From Sorangium sp051521495 (GTDB lineage Bacteria; Myxococcota_A; Polyangia; Polyangiales; Polyangiaceae), in NCBI RefSeq assembly GCF_051521495.1, contig NZ_CP150355.1:10726001-10790000 (forward strand): a stretch of DNA of 64,000 nt. The letters are read 5' to 3'. Positions 44,151 to 53,203 of the stretch are shown piece after piece. The notes below the pieces were generated by a model. That model saw only the letters and a list, made by a program, of their open reading frames with translations, searched no databases and had not been told where the DNA came from. Made by a program: the position numbers and the translations under genes. Every line of letters starts with the position of its first letter. The stretch's first letter is position 1.

Positions 44151-45911
44151 CTACCCCGCCCCGCGCGGCGCCTGCCCGCCGCGAGCGGCTGGCCGCGTCG
44201 GGCCTGCGCCCTCGGACGCAGGCCCGCGATCGCCGTCGGAGAAGGCCTCGGCACCGAGCGCGGCGCGCGCCGCCGGCGTGCCCGCGCGCGGGAGCCGGAC
44301 GACGAAGCGCGCGCCCCCGAGCGGCGACTCGAGCACGTCGATGGTGCCGCCGTGATCGACGACGATCTTCTTCACGATGCTCAGGCCGAGCCCCGTGCCG
44401 TCGTACCGCGTCGTGACGTAGGGATCGAACACGGAGTCGCGCACGGCGGGATCGATGCCCGGTCCGTCGTCGTCGATCGCGATGAGGTGGCTCTGCCCCT
44501 CGCTCCGCGCCGAGACGCGGACCCTGCCCCACACGGCGGCGCCCGGGCGCTCTCGGGCTCCTCCGCCGGGCGCTGCGCGCTGCGCGTCGCGCAGCGCCTG
44601 CGCCGCGTTGCGCACGATGTTGCCGAGGGCGCGCCGGAGCATCTCGCGATCGAGCGCGGCCGGCATCGGTACATCCGGCACGTCGAACTCGAGATCGACG
44701 CGCCCGAGCAGCGCCTCGTCCGAGGCGTGCTCGCGCCCAGCCTCTTCGACCGCCGCGAAGCGCTCGCCCTGCTCCCGCAGGAACTCCGCGAGATCCGAGG
44801 GCTCGAGCTCTGCGCGCGGGAGCCGCGCGAAGCTGGAGAACTCGCCGACGAGCCGACGCAGGGTGCCGACCTCCTCCTCGACGACCTCCAGCGTCGTCTG
44901 GAGCAAGCGCTGGTACGCCGGGTCGCTGCCCGCATAGCGGCGGTGACACTCCTCGACGGCGAGCTGGATGGGCGTCAGCGGGTTCTTGATCTCGTGCGCG
45001 AGGTGCCGCGCCATCTTCTGCCACTCGCCCATGCGCTTGAGGAACTCGATCCGCGCGCGGCTCCCCTCGAGCTCCTCGAGCATGCGATCGAAAGCGCGGC
45101 CGAGATCGGCGACCTCGTCGTCGCCCTGCAGCCCCACGCGCACCGAGAGGTCGCCCTCCGCGACGGGCCGGGTCGCCGCGGCGAGCCGCGCGATGCGGTC
45201 GACCACGGGGCGCGCGACGAGCACGCCTGCGAGGACCGCGAGCACGATCGTCGCGCCGAGCAGGGCGGCGAAGGCGTCGCCGTAGCTCTCGTCGAGGTAC
45301 TCCTTGCGGTGCTCCCGCTCGAGCGCGTGGTACGCCTGCGCAAACGCCTGCGCCGCGTCGAGCTCGTCGAAGCGCGCGCTCGGCGCGGCGAACGTCGCGA
45401 CGAGCGTCCGCGCGTCGCCGTCGCAGCCGCCGTCGTCGGGCGCGGGCTCGCCGGGCTCGGCGGGGTGGCCGGGGGCGCGCGCGATCGCCTTCCGGACCGT
45501 GAGCGTCTTCTCGTGGGCCGGGTCCACCGGGCGGCCGCGCTCGCGCGCGCCGACGAGCTCGCCGTCGCAGCGCTCGACGCGGAGGGAGACCAGCGCGGGG
45601 TGGGCCGCGATCGTGCGCGTAAGCTCGGCATCGAGGCGCTGCGCGTCGCCGGTGAAGGCGCTCTGGCGCAGCGGATCCGCCGCGGCGATCGCGTCGGCCT
45701 CGGCGCGCATGCCCTGCTTGATGGCGGCGGCCAGCTCGGCGTACACGCCGAGCGCCCTGTCCAGGTGGACGCCGAACTCGGGCTGGAACGCCGTCGCCGA
45801 CACGCGCGCGATCACCGTCCTGGCGACGACGATGCTGGCGACGAGCGGGATCAGGGCGGTCACGAGGATGGCCGCGGCGACCCGCCGCTCCGTCCTGCCG
45901 GGGATGCGCAT
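44151..45911 (-). CDS. sensor histidine kinase, NtrY-like, orphan
   Basis: The 586-aa protein has a transmembrane helix near 11-33, a periplasmic sensor of about 180 residues, a second helix near 213-233, a HAMP domain (VARPVVDRIARLAAATRPVA) and a HisKA domain with phospho-acceptor His306 in ARHLAHEIKNPLTPIQLAVE. A HATPase domain follows (NIVRNAAQAL, IDDDGPGIDP, GTGLGLSIVKKI). The HEIKNPLTPIQ box is typical of NtrY-type kinases that act on sigma-54 activators. No response regulator lies next to it. The C-terminal 40 residues are an A/G/R-rich tail. The signal sensed is unknown. Confidence 0.93.
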   Translation of the reverse strand: MRIPGRTERRVAAAILVTALIPLVASIVVARTVIARVSATAFQPEFGVHLDRALGVYAELAAAIKQGMRAEADAIAAADPLRQSAFTGDAQRLDAELTRTIAAHPALVSLRVERCDGELVGARERGRPVDPAHEKTLTVRKAIARAPGHPAEPGEPAPDDGGCDGDARTLVATFAAPSARFDELDAAQAFAQAYHALEREHRKEYLDESYGDAFAALLGATIVLAVLAGVLVARPVVDRIARLAAATRPVAEGDLSVRVGLQGDDEVADLGRAFDRMLEELEGSRARIEFLKRMGEWQKMARHLAHEIKNPLTPIQLAVEECHRRYAGSDPAYQRLLQTTLEVVEEEVGTLRRLVGEFSSFARLPRAELEPSDLAEFLREQGERFAAVEEAGREHASDEALLGRVDLEFDVPDVPMPAALDREMLRRALGNIVRNAAQALRDAQRAAPGGGARERPGAAVWGRVRVSARSEGQSHLIAIDDDGPGIDPAVRDSVFDPYVTTRYDGTGLGLSIVKKIVVDHGGTIDVLESPLGGARFVVRLPRAGTPAARAALGAEAFSDGDRGPASEGAGPTRPAARGGQAPRGAG

Positions 45912-46013
45912 GCGCGCAGCATAGCCGCGGGCGCGCAGGCGGGGCGCGGGTGCGCGCGCGCCGCAGGGGAGCGCCGCGCACCACCGCCGGGCGGCCCTGC
46001 AGCGAGAGCGCCG

Positions 46014-47849
<1,836 letters not shown>

Positions 47850-47907
47850 GCTCGCCTCGTTCAGGTAGTGCCCGCGCGCGCCTACGCGTGCGGCGGAAAA
47901 AGTAACG

Positions 47908-49209
47908 TTACTCCTGGCACCGGGAGCTGACAGAGAAAATTGAGCCCCCTGACGGTGAACGCCGCGTCGGTCGCGTTGAACGCGCGAAGGTCACAGCCAG
48001 GACGAATGCTATCAATGCGGTGATCGAGGCGACGCCAAAAGTGAGGCTTCCGCCCCCGCGCTTGTAGAGCTCACCCCACGCGAGCATCCCGACGACCGAT
48101 CCTGCCCCGGTGCTCGCCGAGAAGAGCCCTTGCGCCGTGGCGAGGATCTGAGGCGCGGAGCGATCACGCGTGTACGCGAGCGAGGCGACCCACATCATGG
48201 CGAACGAGACCGCGTGGAGCGGCTGGATGGCCAGCAGGGCGGGCCAGAAGCGCACGTGCGAGATCAGCGCCCAGCGGAGCGAGGCGCCCGCGAAGGCGAA
48301 CGCGAGCACCGTGGGCGGAGCGAACCTCTCGAGCAGGGGACCGGAGACCGCCATGAGCGCGATCTCGCCGACGACGCCGACGGCCCACGCGACCCCCACC
48401 AGCGACTCGGGGAAGCCGATATCGCGCAGGTGCAGCGTGTAGCAGAGATCGTACGAAGAGTTGGCGCTCTGGGCCAGGAACGACGCCGCGAGGAACAGGC
48501 GGAAATCGTGGCTCTGGAGCAAGGCGCGGGCGCGCTGCCGCACGGAGCCTCCGGCGGCCGACGAGCGCGCCGCGCCCGCGGCGTCGGCTGCTCCGTCGCT
48601 CCGATCGGACCGCCGGAAAGGCGCTTCGGCGCGCGCCGGCAGGGCCCACGACATGGCGAACGCGACCAGCAGGGCGGCGGCGATCGTGGCGGGGAACGCC
48701 GCCGGCTGCGCCGGCTCGACGAGGGCTCCGCCGGCGATCGCCATCAGCGCGAAGCTGATCGAGCCCCAGAGCCTGAGCCTGCCGTACGCGATTCCGGAGC
48801 TCGTCGACGCCTCCACCGCGACGACGTCGGCCATCGTGAACATCGGCGAGCGAAAGAACGCGAACGCGAGCGCCGCGACGAAGAGGCCGCCGAAGCCGAG
48901 CGGCACGCCGAGCGCCGACGACAGAGCGAGCAGCGCGAAGACGACGAACGCGCCGGCGCACGCCGCCCGGATCAACCACACCCGCACGCCGAGCGAGTCG
49001 GCGATGAAGCCAAACACCGGCGGCGCGACGAGGCCCATCGCCGGGAGCGTCGCCGCGATCGCCCCCATCGCGAGACCCCGGACCCCCCGCGCCTCCAGCC
49101 AGCTCGGGAACAGCGGCAGGTACACGCCGAGGACGGCGAAGATACCGAAGTAATAAAGCGAGATCGCCCGCGGCGACGGCCTGTGCTGCAGGGGGACGGG
49201 AGGTGGCAT
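47908..49209 (-). CDS. MFS transporter, LacY/HcaT-like
   Basis: The 433-aa protein has twelve predicted membrane helices. The start (SLYYFGIFAVLGVYLPLFPS, then WLEARG) and the segment GIAYGRLRLWGSISFALMAI are typical of the PPP/LacY-like MFS group that includes the phenylpropionate permease HcaT. A cytoplasmic loop with S/D/A-rich sequence follows helix 6. The substrate cannot be read from sequence. It lies downstream of an nhaA relic on the opposite strand; its 5' end seems to have replaced the front of that gene. Confidence 0.87.
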   Translation of the reverse strand: MPPPVPLQHRPSPRAISLYYFGIFAVLGVYLPLFPSWLEARGVRGLAMGAIAATLPAMGLVAPPVFGFIADSLGVRVWLIRAACAGAFVVFALLALSSALGVPLGFGGLFVAALAFAFFRSPMFTMADVVAVEASTSSGIAYGRLRLWGSISFALMAIAGGALVEPAQPAAFPATIAAALLVAFAMSWALPARAEAPFRRSDRSDGAADAAGAARSSAAGGSVRQRARALLQSHDFRLFLAASFLAQSANSSYDLCYTLHLRDIGFPESLVGVAWAVGVVGEIALMAVSGPLLERFAPPTVLAFAFAGASLRWALISHVRFWPALLAIQPLHAVSFAMMWVASLAYTRDRSAPQILATAQGLFSASTGAGSVVGMLAWGELYKRGGGSLTFGVASITALIAFVLAVTFARSTRPTRRSPSGGSIFSVSSRCQE

Positions 49210-49319
49210 CGGCGGTGAGCGGCCCGCCCCGAGCGCGAGGGGCGTTCAGCGTGCCGCTCTCTGACGCCCGCGAGGCAAAGGAGCAAGCTCCGCGCTCCGG
49301 AAGCGCGCAGCCGCGGTCA

Positions 49320-49613
49320 TTCGGCATCGGCTTCACGATGGCGATCTTCGTCTCGGGGCTCGCCTTCGGCACAGGGCATCGGCTCGGCGTCGCGAAGCTC
49401 GCCGTCCTGCTCGGGTCGCTGATCTCGGCCCTGGTCGCGATGGCCGTCGGCAGGCTCGTGCTCCGGCCTGCGGAGGCGGGGCAGATCGCCGCGACCGCCG
49501 ATGAGGCGGAGGCATCGACGGAGTACGGATCGACCGGGGTCTCGGCGCGCGAGCTCGACCGGGGTCGAGGAGCACGAGACGGCGGTCGCCGCAACGCGGC
49601 CACGCAGAAATGA
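49320..49613 (+). pseudogene. C-terminal remnant of a NhaA-type Na+/H+ antiporter
   Basis: Residues FGIGFTMAIFVSGLAFGTG and LGVAKLAVLLGSLISALVAM match the last two membrane helices of NhaA, which in intact proteins read like GIGFTMSLFIAGLAF and AKLGVLGGSL. The preceding ten or so helices are absent: upstream sequence belongs to the MFS gene start on the other strand. After the helices an E/A/T-rich tail runs to the stop at 49613. The frame can be opened from 49203, but such a product would lack the ion-binding Asp pair, so I treat it as a remnant. Confidence 0.75.
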
Positions 49614-49669
49614 GAACGGCGGCGCCCCTGGGGAGAGGCGCCGCCGCAGGAACGTCGGCCTATCTCGGC

Positions 49670-50089
49670 TCAGTACCGATCGCCGCCGCGACCGCCGCGG
49701 CCGCCGCGGCCACCACCGCCGCCGCCGTAACCGCCGCCGCCACCGCCACGGCCGCCGCGGCCACCACCGCCGCCGCCGCCGCCGTAACCGCCGCCGCCGC
49801 CGCCGCCATAACCGCCGCCGCCGCCGCCGCCGCCACGCGGGGCCCGCTCCTCCGCCTCGTTCACGCGAAGCGGACGGCCGTCCATAAGCGCGCCGTTCAT
49901 CTGCTCGATCGCCTGCTGGGCCTGCTCAGGCGTGCCCATCGTGACGAACCCGAACCCCCGCGACTGCCCACTCTCGCGGTCGGTCACGATGTGCACATCT
50001 GTCACCTCGCCGCTCTGGGCGAAGGCGGCCTGCACGGAGGCCTTGGTGGCGGAGAAGGGGAGATTACCAACGTAGAGGCGAGTACCCAT
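49670..50089 (-). CDS. RRM RNA-binding protein with RGG/Gly-rich tail
   Basis: The 139-aa protein has one RRM at residues 3-80 with RNP2 LYVGNLPF and RNP1 RGFGFVTM, followed by EAEERAPRGG and a tail made almost only of Gly, Tyr and Arg (GGGGGYGGGG and RGGRGG units). This is the architecture of plant glycine-rich and cyanobacterial Rbp proteins, often cold-induced RNA chaperones. In myxobacteria several such genes are known. The tail is encoded by long CCG/GCC repeats that may vary in length. No Shine-Dalgarno is visible before the ATG at 50089. Confidence 0.93.
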   Translation of the reverse strand: MGTRLYVGNLPFSATKASVQAAFAQSGEVTDVHIVTDRESGQSRGFGFVTMGTPEQAQQAIEQMNGALMDGRPLRVNEAEERAPRGGGGGGGGYGGGGGGGYGGGGGGGGRGGRGGGGGGYGGGGGGRGGRGGRGGDRY

Positions 50090-50437
50090 GACACTGATTC
50101 ACTTCACGGCTCTGCGAGATGCGTCAGCTTCGGTGCCGAACAGTGCCCTGCCGCCCCGATGGAGCCGTGGGGGATCGAGGGAGGGCGGCGCTGGGGAGGA
50201 GCCCCCGGTGCGCCACACGTTGCGTCGTCCAGTCCGCGATCAATCCGCGATCCCCGAGAAGAGAAGCGTCGTGTCGAGTGCCAGTGACGTTCGTGACCAG
50301 CCGATAGTAACCAAATGTCCCCACCGCGCAAGCGCTCGAAGCGGCCCCTCCATCGCCTCGCCCCTCGCCCGGACGTCCCGAACAGCTGCCGCGCGGTCCG
50401 CGCGGCCGCGCCCGCTTCCGCGCAGGGGCGGCACACA
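50090..50437. other. intergenic region upstream of the RRM gene
   Basis: This 348-bp stretch separates the 3' end of the binding-protein operon from the RRM gene and probably holds the RRM promoter and leader. It includes a relatively A/T-rich patch near 50280-50320. I see no gene and no clear hairpin. Confidence 0.5.
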
Positions 50438-51799
50438 TCAGCGCCTCGCAGGGCGGCGGAAGGTGGCGCCGAGGTCCCAGCCCTCTCCGCCGGCGGCGCG
50501 CGCGAGCGCGACGTCCGGCAGCACGCCGCCCGCGATCCGGACCTCGGCGATCACGCCGAGGCGGAGCGTCGCGGTGAGCGAGCGCGGCGAGGCGCCGGGC
50601 ACGAGGCGGGGCGGGTGACGGGCGAGGTCGAGGGCGCGGCTGCGATCGTCGGCGGTCGCGAGCGCGAGCAGCGCGCCGAGGGGCCCCGGGCCGAGCGGGC
50701 GCACCAGCTCGATCGCGAGCGTCACCTTCCCGCGGGCGCGGCGGCGCCCGAGCTCCGCCCGCGCCACCGGCTCCGCGGTGACCTCGTGCCCAGGCCGTGA
50801 GAGGATCGGCGCGACCGCCTCGGCGACCTCGACGAGGTGCGCGGCAGACTCGTCCACGAGCAATGACGCCGGAGGCCCTCCCCACGCGGGATCGCCGTGC
50901 GCCCTCGGGAGGCCGACGAGGCCGAGGTGCGCCAGGCGCTCGGGCGGCAGCGCGTCGACCAGGCGCTGCGCGACGCCCGGCTGGCCGAAGGGCCCGGCGT
51001 CGGGGCCCGTCGTGAGCACGATCCATGCGGCGACGCCCAGATCGAAGCGGACAGCGCCGCGGCGGTTCGTGTGGAGGCCGGCGCCGAGCCAGCCGAGATC
51101 GTCGCGCTCGGTCTCGAACGCGCGCAGCGAGGTCGTCAGGTCCTCGGAGCGGATCACGTCGATCGTGTCGAGGAAGGCGCCCCCGCGCGCGGCGACGTCG
51201 TTGCGCGTCAGCGTGATCTGCCCCGGGCCGACGTCGGCCCGGAACGCGCCGGTACCATCCGGCGCCGCGGGGTCGAAGCCGCGCGGAAGGAGCGCGACCA
51301 TCGGCGACGCGAGCGCGCGGGCGACGCGCGCGGGATCCGCGCGCGGGAACACGACGGCGAGCGGATCCCGCGGGTGCCGCTCGGGCCTCGGGACATCGGC
51401 GAGCGCCGCGGCGGCGCCGCGGGCGCGGGCGCGCTCGACGGAGCTCACGATGTCGCGGCCGTCGAGCTTGAGCAGGCGCGCGGTGCGCAACCCCTCGCGC
51501 AGGCGCACGACCGCGCCGTCCCCTTCGCGGGACGGCAGCGCGGACGAGAGCGTCGGGTACGGGTTCCCGGACGCGTCGAGCCCGAAGAGGCTGTCGGCGA
51601 TCGCCGGCGCGAACAGCGCCGCGGCCGGATCGCTCAGGTCGTGCGGGTCGAGCGAGCTCGTGGGCCACGGGAGGTGCATGGATAGGCGGCCGCCGAGCGG
51701 GGTGCGCCCCATCGCGCGGGCGCCCTCCGGGAGGGCGGCCGCGCCGAACAGCGCGCCAGCGCCAGCGAGGAAGGCGCGTCGCGGGAGCGAGCGGCTCAC
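50438..51799 (-). CDS. Tat-exported solute-binding protein (SBP family 5-like)
   Basis: The 453-aa protein begins with a twin-arginine signal (SLPRRAFLAGAGALFGAA) at a GTG that overlaps the preceding stop (GTGA). The mature part follows the family-5 extracellular binding-protein pattern: SMHLPWPTSSLDPHDLSDPA near 36, ADSLFGLDASGNPYPTLSSA, GTGAFRADVGPGQITLTRND and LRAFETERDDLGWL. These proteins bind peptides, nickel or sugars for ABC importers, but no ABC permease or ATPase is nearby. Instead it is coupled to an FG-GAP protein and an RND transporter. Tat export suggests folding or cofactor loading before secretion. Confidence 0.82.
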   Translation of the reverse strand: MSRSLPRRAFLAGAGALFGAAALPEGARAMGRTPLGGRLSMHLPWPTSSLDPHDLSDPAAALFAPAIADSLFGLDASGNPYPTLSSALPSREGDGAVVRLREGLRTARLLKLDGRDIVSSVERARARGAAAALADVPRPERHPRDPLAVVFPRADPARVARALASPMVALLPRGFDPAAPDGTGAFRADVGPGQITLTRNDVAARGGAFLDTIDVIRSEDLTTSLRAFETERDDLGWLGAGLHTNRRGAVRFDLGVAAWIVLTTGPDAGPFGQPGVAQRLVDALPPERLAHLGLVGLPRAHGDPAWGGPPASLLVDESAAHLVEVAEAVAPILSRPGHEVTAEPVARAELGRRRARGKVTLAIELVRPLGPGPLGALLALATADDRSRALDLARHPPRLVPGASPRSLTATLRLGVIAEVRIAGGVLPDVALARAAGGEGWDLGATFRRPARR

Positions 51800-53202
51800 C
51801 GCACCACCCAGATCTCGTCCGCCGTCGCGACGGCGAACGGGGCGCGCCCAGCCCCGTCGGGCGGACAGACCGCGAGGGCGCGCACCCCCGCCGGCGCCGG
51901 CAGGCGCAGGATCTCCTCGGGCGCCGCGTGGGCCGGGGCGCCTTCCCGGCGCCGCCACGACCAGACCACGACGGCATCCTCGAGCGGATCGAGGACGTCG
52001 AGGCTGGCGAGCAGCTCGGGCTCTCCATCCTGATCGAGATCGCCGACCGCGAGCTGCGCGCCGGCGCTGCCCACGACCTTGCGGCGACCAACGCTATCCC
52101 GGAGCTCGACCGCGCCGTGCTCGCGCGTCGCCCAGACCGAGAAGGGCTCGCCCCGCGCGGAAAGGAGCTGTGCCGACGCGAGCGCGTCGTACCGGCCGGT
52201 GAGCGCCGAGGTCGACGGCAGAGGATCAGCCGGGGCGCACCGCCCGAGCGGGCCCGTGAGGAGCGGCCCCCACGCCGTCGTGCAGGCCGAGCCGCCGGCG
52301 TCCGGGATCGCCAGCCCCGGGAGCTCTGCGAGCGCCCTCAGCTCGCCGTCGAAGCGGACGCTGCGCGCGCGGTCGGTGAGCCCTACGTCTGCGAACGGCG
52401 GCAAGACCTCGCCGTCCCGCGCGCGCTCGACGAGCGTGGCGAACGCGAGGGGCTCGCGGAGCGGCGACGGGTGCACCGCGACCACGTCCGGCCACGAGCG
52501 CGACGCGAGCGGCACGACCCGGCCGCCGCGGAGGCGGAGCGTCGTCACGCGCCGGCGGCTCACGCTCAGGATCTCGAGCGCCCCGTCGGCGTCGAGATCG
52601 CCGCACGCGAGCGCGACCACGTCGCCCTCGAAGTTCTTCGCGCGGTCGACCCTGGCGGCGACCAGCGGGATGGGCGCGAGGAAGCTGCGGATCTCCGCGT
52701 CGACGGGCGCCTCGGCGTAGGCGTGGGCGATGGGCCCCGGCTCCGGATCGCGGATGCGCGCCCAGACGGTGCGCGGCACCGGGTACACGTCCGCGGTGAC
52801 GCGCAGCCGCCCCGCCGCGATCTCGACGGCGAGGTGGACGAGCGCCGCGTCGTCGCGCGCGGCCTCGCGCGCGAGCGGCAGCGGGAGCGGGTCCTTCTGC
52901 GCGTGCACGCTGGCGCCGAGCTTGCCGGCGAGGTGAGCGGCGAGCGTGGCGGCGAGCTGGGCGCCGCGCGGCGCAGGCGCGTCGGAGACGAGCGGCGCCG
53001 CGGCCACGAGCACGCGGCCGTCCACGGCGAGCGAGCGCGCGAGCGTGTCGACGACGCGAGCCACGGCCGAGCGCGGCGGCCTCGGCGCCGGCGCGGCAGG
53101 GGGCGCCGGCGCGGCGGGCGGAGGAGACGGCTGCGCCGCAGCGGGACGCGCGAGCGCGAGGAGAGCGATCAGGAGGAGGCCGCGGGGCGACAACGCCGAC
53201 AT
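51796..53202 (-). CDS. secreted FG-GAP/VCBS-like protein
   Basis: The 468-aa protein has a signal peptide (RGLLLIALLALARPAAAQ) and a P/A-rich linker. An N-terminal region resembles a lipoprotein or DUF domain (VLVAAAPLVSDAPAPRGAQL), and a beta-rich domain has two FG-GAP-type calcium motifs (CGDLDADGALEILS near 203 and VGDLDQDGEPELL near 400), as in integrin-like propellers. It is probably periplasmic. It begins one base after the RND gene and its stop overlaps the binding-protein start, so all three are made together. The function is unknown. Confidence 0.78.
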   Translation of the reverse strand: MSALSPRGLLLIALLALARPAAAQPSPPPAAPAPPAAPAPRPPRSAVARVVDTLARSLAVDGRVLVAAAPLVSDAPAPRGAQLAATLAAHLAGKLGASVHAQKDPLPLPLAREAARDDAALVHLAVEIAAGRLRVTADVYPVPRTVWARIRDPEPGPIAHAYAEAPVDAEIRSFLAPIPLVAARVDRAKNFEGDVVALACGDLDADGALEILSVSRRRVTTLRLRGGRVVPLASRSWPDVVAVHPSPLREPLAFATLVERARDGEVLPPFADVGLTDRARSVRFDGELRALAELPGLAIPDAGGSACTTAWGPLLTGPLGRCAPADPLPSTSALTGRYDALASAQLLSARGEPFSVWATREHGAVELRDSVGRRKVVGSAGAQLAVGDLDQDGEPELLASLDVLDPLEDAVVVWSWRRREGAPAHAAPEEILRLPAPAGVRALAVCPPDGAGRAPFAVATADEIWVVR

Positions 53203-53203
53203 G

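Noticed and set aside
47901..47912. Perfect palindrome AGTAACGTTACT as an operator
   Set aside because: It overlaps the MFS stop codon and is short; chance is a sufficient explanation.
49203..49613. Functional antiporter gene
   Set aside because: Only the last two helices of NhaA are present; the ion-binding core is missing.
49690..49840. CCG/GCC repeats as a separate repeat element
   Set aside because: They simply encode the Gly-rich tail of the RRM protein.
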